A DNA stretch of 64,000 nt from Luteibacter aegosomaticola (lineage in GTDB: Bacteria; Pseudomonadota; Gammaproteobacteria; Xanthomonadales; Rhodanobacteraceae). The translations under genes and the position numbers were made by a program. The notes below the pieces were generated by a model that saw only the letters and a list, made by a program, of their open reading frames with translations, was not told where the DNA came from and ran no database searches. The DNA is taken from positions 4,810,001 to 4,874,000 of the forward strand of contig NZ_CP095741.1 of the NCBI RefSeq assembly GCF_023078475.1. Direction: 5' to 3'. The stretch's first letter is position 1. Every line of letters starts with the position of its first letter. This document shows positions 18,903 to 27,500 of this stretch, piece after piece.

Positions 18903-19947
18903 ATTTGCTGCTTTCCACGTGGGATGGCTCCCACCCCGCCGGCGCCTCGGCCGGCATGCCGTAGGCACGCAGCGCGGCGAGCACCACGCTCATCTCGGTA
19001 CCGCCGCTGCGGGCCAGCGCCAGCAGCTTCTGCGCGGTGACCTTGTCACCCTGGGCCTGGACATTGAGCTGGGCGAAGCGCTGCATCTGCCAGATCAGGT
19101 TGAGGCGGGCGGTCTTCGCGGACTGCTGGTCGGCCGCGTCGGACGAAAGCGTCTCGCGCAGGTGCAGGCCGAGCGAACGGCCGAGCGGGCTGCTGCCCCA
19201 CTCCAGCACCTTGGCCAGCTTCAGGCAGTCGCCGACGATGGCGCTGTTTTCCTTGTTGGCCTCGCAGAACTTCGCCGTATTCTGGAATCCCGGCATCGGC
19301 TGCGCGCTGGCCAGGCCGAACACGATCACCATCTGCACACCGGCCGCGCCGGCGCCCTGCAGGGCGTTGAAGGTGTTGGGCGGCGGCGGCAACTGGCTCA
19401 CCGAGTTGGCGAGCGCCTTCATGCTGGCGCCAAGGTAATCATCGTAGGTCTTGGCGTTGGCAGCCTTCGCCAGGTCGGCGCGGGCCGCGCTGGCATCGCC
19501 CTTGTGGTCATCGATGCCCAGCTTGAGAAGCCACACCGCGGCGTTATCCGGGGCCTGCTTCTCCAGCTCGGCGACGGCATCAGCGTTGGGGCAGCTATCG
19601 GCCTTGGCATCGCAATCGGCCAGGCGCACCCAGGTCACCCGCGGGCCGGCATCGGCATTACGCGACGCGCGCTCCAGCAGCGCGTGGTAGCTGAGCACCT
19701 CGGGCGGGTTAACCAGCGGGCGCGCCAGCAGGGCGGCACCCAGCAGGGGCTCGGCCTCGGTACGCAGCGCCAGCACGCTGGCCAGGTCCTTCTGGAACTG
19801 CAGGAGGGCCTGGGTCTGGTCCTTCTGTGCCTTCTGCTCGGCCTTGGAAGGCGCCGCCGCAGGCGCGCCAGGCCAGGAAGTAGCGGCCAGCGCCGGCAGC
19901 GAAAGCAGGCTGGCGACCGCCAGGGTAAGGACACGCCGTCCCCTCAT
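18901..19947 (-). CDS. Secreted protein of unknown function, tetratricopeptide-like
   Basis: 348 residues from ATG 19947, with GGAGAT upstream. The start gives a signal peptide (RVLTLAVASLLSLPALA). The mature part is alpha-helical and rich in Ala and Leu. Segments such as DNAAVWLLKLGIDDHKGDASAARADLAKAA suggest TPR-like helical pairs, and there are several cysteines (CDAKADSC, FCEANKEN, VGDC) that could form disulphides in the periplasm. I do not recognise a named family. Longer upstream frames lack a signal and were rejected. Confidence 0.75.
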   Translation of the reverse strand: MRGRRVLTLAVASLLSLPALAATSWPGAPAAAPSKAEQKAQKDQTQALLQFQKDLASVLALRTEAEPLLGAALLARPLVNPPEVLSYHALLERASRNADAGPRVTWVRLADCDAKADSCPNADAVAELEKQAPDNAAVWLLKLGIDDHKGDASAARADLAKAANAKTYDDYLGASMKALANSVSQLPPPPNTFNALQGAGAAGVQMVIVFGLASAQPMPGFQNTAKFCEANKENSAIVGDCLKLAKVLEWGSSPLGRSLGLHLRETLSSDAADQQSAKTARLNLIWQMQRFAQLNVQAQGDKVTAQKLLALARSGGTEMSVVLAALRAYGMPAEAPAGWEPSHVESSK

Positions 19948-20123
19948 GGGACATCTCCGTGAAATAAAACGACAAGGATACGGCCGCAGGATGAACGGAA
20001 GCTGCGGCCCTTTGGCTTCACACATGGGCGACATTGTTACCATCGGACGCAGCGCGGGGGGAACATGCCAGCTAACGGCCGCATGACCGATGCATCAATC
20101 CTGCGATAGAACAGGAGCTTACA

Positions 20124-20321
20124 ATGGATCAATTCGCCATCTTCGCCAGCGAACGCGCGGGCTTTTTCGTCGGCTGGGGCACCCTGTCCCTCATCAACGC
20201 GGGTCTGGCGCAGGGTAAGAACCGCAGCGGCCTCGTCTGGTTCCTGCTTTCCATCATCCTCGGCCCGCTGGCCACCCTCATCCTGGTGCTCTTGCCCAAG
20301 GTGCGTACAAAGCTCTTTTGA
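20124..20321 (+). CDS. Small membrane protein of unknown function
   Basis: 65 residues. AGGAG lies 8 bp before the ATG. There is a weakly hydrophobic N-terminal half (FFVGWGTLSLINAGLAQG) and a strong C-terminal membrane segment (GLVWFLLSIILGPLATLILVLLP) ending with a basic tail. Proteins of this layout, with a GKNRSGLVWFLLS loop, are common conserved hypotheticals in proteobacteria. It stands 53 bp before the ParA gene, in the same direction. Confidence 0.75.
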   Translation: MDQFAIFASERAGFFVGWGTLSLINAGLAQGKNRSGLVWFLLSIILGPLATLILVLLPKVRTKLF

Positions 20322-20374
20322 TCCGCCACCCGGCCTGTGTAGGCTAGGGCCCTCCCCATGGCAGGTGCTCGCGG

Positions 20375-21007
20375 ATGCTTACGACGCTCGTGGCAAGCAG
20401 CAAGGGTGGTTGCGGTAAGTCGACGCTGGTCACCCAGCTCGCCTCGTACTGGTCACAGGCTGGCAAGCACGCGGCCATCATCGATGCGGACCGGCAACAC
20501 TCCAGCCTGCGCTGGGCCGGCCGCCGCCCCGAGAACGTCCCGTCGGTCACCGCCATCGAAGGCAGCCGCAAAGCCTTCGACCGGCTCTCGGACGACATCC
20601 AGCGCGTCATGATCGACATGCCGGCGGGCATGGACGAAAAGGACATGGAGCCCTACCTCGACAAGGCCGATGTCATCCTCGTCCCGGTGCTCCCTTCCAC
20701 GTTCGATCTCGACGCAACGCTGGATTTTCTCAAGATCCTGCAAGGCATCCCCCGGGTGAAGCGTGGCAAGCTGCCCGTGGGCCTGGTGGGCAACCGCCTG
20801 AAGCCGTGGACCAACGCCAGCCAGCAAGCCATGGCGGATCTGGCCGAACAGGCCCCGTTCCCCGTGGTGGCTGAACTGCGTGATTCGCAGGCTTACGTCT
20901 TGCTCACGGCGCTCGGTAAGGGCATCTTCGACTATCACTCGGAAAACGTACGCGGCCACCAGGACGACTGGGCGAAACTGCTTCGATGGATCAAGCGAAG
21001 CACCTGA
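20375..21007 (+). CDS. Orphan ParA/MinD-family ATPase
   Basis: 210 residues. The deviant Walker A motif is ASSKGGCGKSTLVTQLA near the N-terminus; AIIDADRQHSSLRW and MIDMPAGMDE are the A' and B regions. No parB or parS-like repeat is adjacent, and the domain lacks the N-terminal HTH of plasmid partition proteins, so it is probably a positioning ATPase of the kind that places a cellular structure. The start is chosen at ATG 20375 because it leads directly into the core beta strand. Confidence 0.85.
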   Translation: MLTTLVASSKGGCGKSTLVTQLASYWSQAGKHAAIIDADRQHSSLRWAGRRPENVPSVTAIEGSRKAFDRLSDDIQRVMIDMPAGMDEKDMEPYLDKADVILVPVLPSTFDLDATLDFLKILQGIPRVKRGKLPVGLVGNRLKPWTNASQQAMADLAEQAPFPVVAELRDSQAYVLLTALGKGIFDYHSENVRGHQDDWAKLLRWIKRST

Positions 21008-21074
21008 GGCGTTAGAGGCAACCGCGACGGCAGGATCACGCCACTCACAGTGGCCTTAGCGGAGGACGGTACCC

Positions 21075-21545
21075 ATGCGTGAACTCATTTTGCTGCGCCA
21101 TGCCGAGGCGGATGCCCACGGCAAGGAAGGCAAGGACGACCGCGAGCGAAAACTCACCGAACACGGCCGCAACGAAGCCCGCGCCGCGGGCCAGTGGCTC
21201 TCTGAACACAAGATCAGCTACGACCGCGTGCTCTGCTCACCGGCCGAGCGCACCCGCGAAACGGCGGCACTGGCCCTGGGCCAGGTCGAGCCCGTTTACG
21301 AAGACACCATCTACGACGCCACCGTGGGCGATCTGTACGACCTGCTCGATAAGCAGGGCGATGCTGAACGCGTGGTGCTCGTTGGTCATAATCCCGGCAT
21401 CGAGCAACTGGTAGCCTTCCTCGTCGAGGGACGCTCCGAGGATTATCGCGGCATGCCACCGGCCGGCATGGCCCGCCTTGCCTTCACGGGCAAGCTGGAA
21501 CCCGGCAAGGCCACGCTCGAGACCTTCTGGTCGCCTCCCAACTAG
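21075..21545 (+). CDS. sixA: SixA-type phosphohistidine phosphatase
   Basis: 156 residues, histidine phosphatase superfamily. LILLRHAEADAHGKEGKDD gives the RHG-type catalytic site, CSPAERTRETA and VGHNPGIEQL the other phosphate-binding residues. In E. coli SixA removes phosphate from histidine phosphocarriers or sensor domains; here the target is unknown. GGAGG stands upstream. The YceI gene follows after 21 bp, likely in the same transcript. Confidence 0.88.
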   Translation: MRELILLRHAEADAHGKEGKDDRERKLTEHGRNEARAAGQWLSEHKISYDRVLCSPAERTRETAALALGQVEPVYEDTIYDATVGDLYDLLDKQGDAERVVLVGHNPGIEQLVAFLVEGRSEDYRGMPPAGMARLAFTGKLEPGKATLETFWSPPN

Positions 21546-21566
21546 TCCCCGTACGTCGAGTTCCTG

Positions 21567-22121
21567 ATGCGTTTCCTGTTGTCGGCGATCGCAATGTTCT
21601 TCCTGACGTCGCCTGCGATCGCCGCCGACCTGCGCATCGACCCTGTCCGTTCGAAGGCCGACTTCTCGGTCCGCCTGCTCTGGGTCACCTCCGTCACGGG
21701 CCACTTCGAAGGGATCCGTGGCGATCTCACGACCGACCCGGCCACCGCCACCGCGGTGGTCCGGGCCGATATCGATTCCGAAAGCATCCGCATGGAATCC
21801 GCGCGCCTGCGCCGCTGGGTCCTGGCACCGGAGTTCTTCGATGCCGAACACCACCCCACCATCCATTTCGTCTCGGACCCCACGCCCATCACCCTGCTCA
21901 GCAAGGGCGGCGATGTGGCTGGCGACCTCACCATCCGCGGCGTCACCCGGCCGGTGACCTTCCGCCTGCTGGCCAACCAGTGTGAACCGGCCGCCATGGC
22001 CGGGTGCGTGCTGCAACTGCAGGGCATGATCGACCGCACCGAGTTCGGCATGCTCGGCCGTCGCGGCGCCCTGTCCGATCGCGTGAACCTGGGCATGGCC
22101 ATCGTCCTTGAGGCACCCTAG
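21567..22121 (+). CDS. YceI family periplasmic protein
   Basis: 184 residues. A signal peptide (MRFLLSAIAMFFLTSPAIA) precedes a lipocalin-like YceI domain: DPVRSKADFSVRLLWVTSVTGHFEGIRGDL, FFDAEHHPTIHFVS and GDLTIRGVTRPVTF. The family binds polyisoprenoid lipids and is often induced by acid or high pH. Two cysteines near the C-terminal third may form a disulphide. It lies between sixA and the phospholipase D gene. Confidence 0.9.
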   Translation: MRFLLSAIAMFFLTSPAIAADLRIDPVRSKADFSVRLLWVTSVTGHFEGIRGDLTTDPATATAVVRADIDSESIRMESARLRRWVLAPEFFDAEHHPTIHFVSDPTPITLLSKGGDVAGDLTIRGVTRPVTFRLLANQCEPAAMAGCVLQLQGMIDRTEFGMLGRRGALSDRVNLGMAIVLEAP

Positions 22122-22172
22122 GACGCTGCGCCGCACCCGCGGCTCACGTGGCGTTGCACCATTACCCCTATC

Positions 22173-24119
22173 ATGCGCGGCATGCGCCGCCTCCTCGTGT
22201 TACTTGCCCTTGCCGCCACGCTGGTTACCGGCGGCTGTTCGCTTTCGGCGGCCCGCATCCAGAAAGCCGATGCCGTCGTGTCACTTACCGTCGACCGCCA
22301 GGTGACGTGCGCCCAGCCCGATCGTTGCGCCGAGCCCTCGCCACTGATGGACGCCGCTCGCGAGGCCAACAGTGCTTCGACGGCGGACCTGCCCGTGCAC
22401 GTGGCCACCCTGCTGGAAGATGGCGAAGCCGCCCTCGCCGCCCGCGTCAACCTGATCCGCGCGGCCCAGCAGACGATCGATGTGCAGACCTACATCTGGG
22501 AGCAGGACGACGCCGGCAAGCTGATGCTCGATGAGCTGGTGGCCGCCGCCCGCCGCGGCGTCCACGTGCGCATCCTGGCTGACCAGCTGTTCTCCTTCCG
22601 CGACCCGGGCCTGCTCGCCGGCCTGGCCCGCGCCAGCAGCAACATGGAAATTCGCCTGTACAACCCGACGTTCTCCAGCGCGCGCACCCCGCCGCTGGAA
22701 TTTGCGGCCGGCATCGTGTGCTGCTTCTTCCGCTTCAACCAGCGCATGCACAACAAGCTCATCGTGATCGACGACCTCGTCGGCATTACCGGCGGCCGCA
22801 ACTATGAGGATCGCTACTTCGACTGGGACCCGGTCTTCGACTACGTCGACCGCGACGTGATGATCGGCGGCCCTGCGGCCAAGGCCATGGGCGCCAGCTT
22901 CGACCAGTTCTGGAACCACAAGCGCGCCGTGCCGCTGACCCACCTTCGCGATGTGAACCGCGAGCTGGTGGCCGATACCGACGACAAGAAGCAATGGACG
23001 GTGCCGACTTACGACAATCCCGGTCGCGTCGCCGAACTGATCGCCCACGCCGAGGACCCGGCCTGGCTCGACGAACGCCTGGTGAGCGCCTCGCTGCGGC
23101 TCAATCGCGTGGAATACCTCTCCGACCTGCCGGGCAAGACCGACGAACCCAAGCGCCGCGAAGCCCGCGCCCTCACTCGCCATATCATGGGCCTGGTGCG
23201 GAATGCCAAGAGCGAGGTGGTGCTGCAGACGCCCTACCTGGTGATGAGCAAACCGGCGAAGAAGATCTTCAGCAACCTGCACCAGCAGCCTGAACCGCCA
23301 CGCGTCGTCGTCTCGACCAACTCGCTCGCATCGACCGACGCCTTCGCCGTGTATGCGATGTCGTACAAGCACCGCAAGCGCTACCTCACCGATTACGGCT
23401 TCGAGATCTACGAGATGAAGCCGCATCCGTCGAACGCCGACCGGGATGCGCTCGAAGGCCAATCCAACGCCATCGCGACGCCGCCGATCAACCGGCCGGT
23501 GGGCTCCGGCGGTGGCAGCCGGCGCATGACTCGCGCGGAACGACAGCAGGCGGCTGCGGCCAACGGGCCCTCGGAAAGCACCGGCTTTCTTTCAGCGGGA
23601 CGGCGCTATGGGCCGAGCGCCCGCCATCGTCCCGCGCCGCTGTACACCGCCGGCGTGCGCTTCGGCCTGCATGCCAAATCCATCGTGGTGGATGACACCT
23701 TCGCCATGGTCGGCACGCACAATTTCGATCCGCGCTCCGACCACTACAACACCGAAGCCGGTGTGATCATCTACGACAAGCGCTTCGCCGACCGCCTGCG
23801 CGGGTCGATCATGCAGGACACCGAACCCGGCAATGCCTGGGTCATCGGGCCGCGACAGAAGACGATCCCGGTGCTGTCCGAGGTGAACGAGTTCATCGGC
23901 GACGTCTCCGAGCGCCTGCCGTTCTTCGACCTGTGGCCGTTCCGCTACGCCACCAGCTATGAACTGAAGCCGGGCTGCATTCCCATGCGCTGGACCGACC
24001 CGCAGTTCTTCGAGTGCTATGAGCCGGTCGGCGACTTCCCCGAAGTCGACGTGTCGCTCAAGGTCATCTACACCCGCATGATCACCGCCTTCGGCTCAGC
24101 GTCCTCGGGCATCCTCTAA
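22173..24119 (+). CDS. Phospholipase D family lipoprotein (cardiolipin synthase ClsC-like)
   Basis: 648 residues. A lipoprotein signal ends at the lipobox LVTGGC. Two HKD motifs are present: HNKLIVIDDLVGITGGRN in the first half and HAKSIVVDDTFAMVGTHNFDPRSD in the second. The layout, with a lipid anchor and two PLD domains, fits ClsC-type transferases that join phospholipid head groups in the envelope. The linker near residues 430-480 is Gly/Ser/Arg-rich and low complexity. ATG 22182 would give almost the same signal peptide. Confidence 0.87.
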   Translation: MRGMRRLLVLLALAATLVTGGCSLSAARIQKADAVVSLTVDRQVTCAQPDRCAEPSPLMDAAREANSASTADLPVHVATLLEDGEAALAARVNLIRAAQQTIDVQTYIWEQDDAGKLMLDELVAAARRGVHVRILADQLFSFRDPGLLAGLARASSNMEIRLYNPTFSSARTPPLEFAAGIVCCFFRFNQRMHNKLIVIDDLVGITGGRNYEDRYFDWDPVFDYVDRDVMIGGPAAKAMGASFDQFWNHKRAVPLTHLRDVNRELVADTDDKKQWTVPTYDNPGRVAELIAHAEDPAWLDERLVSASLRLNRVEYLSDLPGKTDEPKRREARALTRHIMGLVRNAKSEVVLQTPYLVMSKPAKKIFSNLHQQPEPPRVVVSTNSLASTDAFAVYAMSYKHRKRYLTDYGFEIYEMKPHPSNADRDALEGQSNAIATPPINRPVGSGGGSRRMTRAERQQAAAANGPSESTGFLSAGRRYGPSARHRPAPLYTAGVRFGLHAKSIVVDDTFAMVGTHNFDPRSDHYNTEAGVIIYDKRFADRLRGSIMQDTEPGNAWVIGPRQKTIPVLSEVNEFIGDVSERLPFFDLWPFRYATSYELKPGCIPMRWTDPQFFECYEPVGDFPEVDVSLKVIYTRMITAFGSASSGIL

Positions 24120-24126
24120 ATCAGGA

Positions 24127-24717
24127 TCAGAGGGGATCGGTGAGTTCGAAGCGGATTGGCAGATCCGAGGTGTAACGCGACGCGCGCTCGGCAGCGGCGA
24201 AGCGCCAGTTGCGCACGGCTTCTTCGGCGGCATCGTCCAGCGACGGATCGCCGCTGGAACGGCCCACGCTCACCGAGGTGACATCGCCCTCGGGCGTAAC
24301 CGTCACACTCAACACCACCTGCCCCTCGCGGTGCGCACGCAGCGCTTCCATCGGGTAACGCGGGGAAGGCATGTACACCGGCACCAGCGGCTCGGCCTTG
24401 GCGACCGGCGCAGCCTCCGACGACACGGCGTCGGCCGCGCGGGCCTTCGCAGCGGCGGTACGACGCATCGCCGACTCCGCCGCCAGATCCACCACCGCCC
24501 GCGTGCGCAGCCGTTCCGGCGGGGTCGCGGTCACAGCGGGCCGCTCACCTACGGTTTTCGGCATCAACGCCGGCGCGGTGCCCGGCATCACCACTTCCGC
24601 AAACTGGCGAGTCGCCGGCGCGCGCTCATAGGTGAGCGCGGTGAGCCAGCTCGTGGCGGCGATGCCGATAAGCAGCCCGAAGGCGCTGAGCGAGGTGCTG
24701 GTGCGAAGTAGAAGCAT
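24127..24717 (-). CDS. TonB family energy transducer-like protein
   Basis: 196 residues from ATG 24717. One N-terminal membrane segment (SLSAFGLLIGIAATSWLTAL) is followed by a low-complexity linker of Pro, Ala and Arg and a TonB C-terminal domain (YPMEALRAHREGQVVLSVTVTPEGDVTSVSV to AVRNWRFAAA). Classic TonB proteins have a proline-rich spacer, and this one is short on prolines. No exbB or exbD lies next to it, so it may be an accessory TonB-like protein. It is 10 bp after the thiolase stop, same strand. Confidence 0.82.
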   Translation of the reverse strand: MLLLRTSTSLSAFGLLIGIAATSWLTALTYERAPATRQFAEVVMPGTAPALMPKTVGERPAVTATPPERLRTRAVVDLAAESAMRRTAAAKARAADAVSSEAAPVAKAEPLVPVYMPSPRYPMEALRAHREGQVVLSVTVTPEGDVTSVSVGRSSGDPSLDDAAEEAVRNWRFAAAERASRYTSDLPIRFELTDPL

Positions 24718-24727
24718 GCGGAGCCGT

Positions 24728-26014
24728 TTACGGACGTTCGAGGATCGCCGTGACACCCATGCCACCGGCGGTGCAGATCGAGATCAGGCCGCGGCCCGAA
24801 CCCTTCTGCTCCAGCATCTTTGCCAGGGTGGCGACGATGCGCGCACCCGTGGCCGCGAAGGGGTGCCCCGCGGCAAGACTGGAACCGTTGATGTTGAGCT
24901 TCGCCGGATCGATGGACCCCAGCGGGGCATCGAGGCCCAGCCGGTTCCGGCAATAATCCTCCGACTCCCATGCACGCAATGTGCACAACACCTGCGCGGC
25001 GAACGCCTCGTGGATCTCGTAGAAGTCGAAATCCTGCAAGGTGAGGCCATGGCGCTTGAGCATGCGCGGCACCGCGACGGTCGGGGCCATGAGCAGGCCT
25101 TCGCCGTGCACGAAGTCGACCGCCGACACCTCGGCATCAAGGAAATACGCCTGGATCGGCAGGCCACGGGCGGCCGCCCACTCCTCGCTGGCCAGCAACA
25201 CGGCGGCTGCGCCATCGGAGAGGCCGGTGGAATTACCGGCGGTGAGCGTGCCCTGGCCCGAGGTCTTGTCGAACGCGGGCTTCAGCGAGGAAAGCTTCTC
25301 GAGCGTGGAATCCGCGCGCAGGAAACCATCGCGCTTGAGGCCGCGGAACGGCACGACCAGGTCGTCGAAGAAGCCGGCATCGTAAGCGGCGCCCAGCTTC
25401 TTGTGGCTCGCCAGCGCCAGCTCATCCTGCTCCACGCGACCGATGTGCCATTCCTTCGCCATCATCTCGCAGTGGTCGCCCATCGACTTGCCGGTGCGCG
25501 GCTCGGCCACGCCCGGGAACGAGGGCTTCAGTTCCTTGAACGAAAAACCGCGCGTGGCGACCTGGAATTTCTCCTTCAGAGTCTTCGCCCGGTTGAGCGC
25601 CAGCAGGCGCTTGCGGAATTTCTGCCCGTAGACGATGGGCACGTCGCTGGTGGTATCCGAACCGCCGGCGATACCGGCCTCGATCTGCCCCGTGGCGATC
25701 TTGTTGGCGATGATGATGGCGTTATCGAGCGAGGTACCGCAGGCGCGCGCCGTGGTGATACCCGGCGTGGTCGGCGCCAGGCCGGAGGAGAGCACCGCCT
25801 CGCGGGCCACGTTCCAGTCCGAGGCGTGCTTGATGACGGCGCCCATGGCGACCTCGCCCAGCTCCACGCCATGCAGGCTGAATTTCTCGACCAGGGAACC
25901 CAACACCTTGACGGACATGCCAAAGTTGCCGACTTCCGCATAAGCGGTGTTGTTGCGGCAGAAGGGAATGCGGACGCCACCGACCACACCCACGCGCTTT
26001 TGCGACTTTTCCAT
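24728..26014 (-). CDS. fadI: Acetyl-CoA acyltransferase (FadI-like thiolase)
   Basis: 428 residues, close to FadI (436). The nucleophilic cysteine is in TTARACGTSLDN, the catalytic histidine in EIHEAFAAQVL and the second cysteine in SICTAGGMGV. The insertion MGDHCEMMAKEWHI is characteristic of the FadI and trifunctional-beta branch. It cleaves 3-ketoacyl-CoA in beta-oxidation. No fadJ partner lies in the window, so a biosynthetic acetoacetyl-CoA thiolase remains possible. The ATG at 26014 starts the family-like sequence; the longer upstream frame is spurious. Confidence 0.9.
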   Translation of the reverse strand: MEKSQKRVGVVGGVRIPFCRNNTAYAEVGNFGMSVKVLGSLVEKFSLHGVELGEVAMGAVIKHASDWNVAREAVLSSGLAPTTPGITTARACGTSLDNAIIIANKIATGQIEAGIAGGSDTTSDVPIVYGQKFRKRLLALNRAKTLKEKFQVATRGFSFKELKPSFPGVAEPRTGKSMGDHCEMMAKEWHIGRVEQDELALASHKKLGAAYDAGFFDDLVVPFRGLKRDGFLRADSTLEKLSSLKPAFDKTSGQGTLTAGNSTGLSDGAAAVLLASEEWAAARGLPIQAYFLDAEVSAVDFVHGEGLLMAPTVAVPRMLKRHGLTLQDFDFYEIHEAFAAQVLCTLRAWESEDYCRNRLGLDAPLGSIDPAKLNINGSSLAAGHPFAATGARIVATLAKMLEQKGSGRGLISICTAGGMGVTAILERP

Positions 26015-26203
26015 GCTCAAGGGACTGTCCGAAAACCTGAAGAATGAGGCCCGACCGGATAACGATCGAAGCCAAAGGGATCGCGGACGCCGACGTTCGC
26101 CGACGAACCGGGTATCGGCAAGGCTAACCCGCATCCCCTTCCAACGAAAGGGCAAACGTCGCAATGGTAGAATTGCGTTCCTTTGCCGTTGTGGAATTGC
26201 GTC

Positions 26204-27331
26204 GTGTCCGAGCCGCTGATCGCCTGCCCCGCCGTCCTGGCGCTGGAACTGGTCCCGGGCGAAGCCCCCGATCGCCTCGAGCTCACCCGCGATGAAGCCC
26301 AGGAACTGGCGGCGCTGATGGCCGAGGACCTGCGCGCCCTGCTGCCCGATATCGAAGCCTCGCGCTTCGCCGTGGCTGGCGCCCTGTTCGATGGCGTGGA
26401 GCTGCTCCGCCCCGGTTTCCCCGTGTTCGCCACGCTCGATGAGCTGGCTCGCCGCATTCCCCGGGTCACCACCCAGGGCGGTGTGGTGGCCTTTGGCACC
26501 CACGAGGGCCACATGCCCGCCCAGCCGCTCGTGCCGGATCCGCGCTACGCCGGCGGCCCGATGCGCCTGGTGCCGTGGATGCTGCTGGCCCCGGAAGACC
26601 AGGCCGACGAGCTCACCCAAGCCATGGAAACCGCCCTCGTGGGCAAGGGCGAAGCCGGCCAGCGCACGGCCGATTTCCTCATGCGCACGCTCGGCATCCG
26701 CCTGGAACACGCCCGCTACCTGAGCCGTGACGACCTGCTGGCGCTCACCTGCGTGCAATACGAACACGTGAACCTGGCACCCCTGTGGACCATGCTCGAG
26801 GCCGCCCTGCTCACGCCGTACCGGGACGAGACCGCCATGGGCTCGCGCGGCCTGCCGCTGCGCTACGCGGAAGGCCGGGTCAGCGTGCCGGGCATCGCCG
26901 GCTGGTTCGCCCGCGACGGTATCCAGCGCGAAAACCCCGCCCACGAGCTGGCCGGCACCCTGTTCGAGCTGCGCCAGTACGCCGCCCTGCTCGCCGCCCA
27001 CCACGTGCCCCTGCACCTGGAAGGCGACCCGGCCTCCACCGCCGGTTACCTCATCGAAGCGTTGGCCGACGCCGATCCCGCCCAGCCGGCACCGCAGCTC
27101 TACGCCCATGAGGCGGCCGGCCTGGGCATGGCCGCCATCACGGTGGCCCAGCCGGTGCCCGGTAAAGCCCGGATCCTCGCCCACGGCTACCCGCTGGAGC
27201 CCAACGCGCTGGCTCCGCTGCTCGACGCCCTGGCCCACCGCTTCGGCACGGACCGCGAGCTCCACACCCTGGGCCGCATGCTCCTGGACGACACCGGCGC
27301 TCTGACCGCCCCGGCCCCCTCGCTGCACTAA
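26204..27331 (+). CDS. Conserved protein of unknown function
   Basis: 375 residues from GTG 26204; no signal peptide or membrane segment. It is acidic and Ala/Leu-rich. Two related stretches, LARRIPRVTTQGGVVAFGTHEGHMP and LAAITVAQPVPGKARILAHGYPLEP-like C-terminal region, flank a central helical domain. I recall proteins like this as uncharacterised in Xanthomonadales and Burkholderia but cannot name a domain. It is divergent from the thiolase gene, separated by about 190 bp, and followed by a REP element. Confidence 0.75.
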   Translation: MSEPLIACPAVLALELVPGEAPDRLELTRDEAQELAALMAEDLRALLPDIEASRFAVAGALFDGVELLRPGFPVFATLDELARRIPRVTTQGGVVAFGTHEGHMPAQPLVPDPRYAGGPMRLVPWMLLAPEDQADELTQAMETALVGKGEAGQRTADFLMRTLGIRLEHARYLSRDDLLALTCVQYEHVNLAPLWTMLEAALLTPYRDETAMGSRGLPLRYAEGRVSVPGIAGWFARDGIQRENPAHELAGTLFELRQYAALLAAHHVPLHLEGDPASTAGYLIEALADADPAQPAPQLYAHEAAGLGMAAITVAQPVPGKARILAHGYPLEPNALAPLLDALAHRFGTDRELHTLGRMLLDDTGALTAPAPSLH

Positions 27332-27337
27332 TAACCC

Positions 27338-27433
27338 GTAGGAGCCCACCCTGTGGGCGATATCTTTACGCGATCGCGCAACAGGCCCTGTAGCGGTGTC
27401 GCGAACGGCGTCGTCCACAGGGTGGGCTCCTAC
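27338..27433. repeat. REP-type paired palindromic element
   Basis: Opens with GTAGGAGCCCACCCTGTGGG and closes with the inverse CCACAGGGTGGGCTCCTAC. Between them, GCGACAGGCCC-like and GTCGCGAACGGCGTCG segments repeat parts of the copy at 18741-18866. It sits between a stop codon and the next promoter, the usual place for REP doublets. Confidence 0.85.
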
Positions 27434-27500
27434 ACAGAGCGGTGATGTACGGGTGTACGTTGAGGCACTAGAGTGAGCCAACACTGATTCGGCTTTTCCT

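Noticed and set aside
24632..26047. 471-codon open frame on the plus strand
   Set aside because: It is antisense to the thiolase and TonB-like genes and has no recognisable domain or ribosome site.
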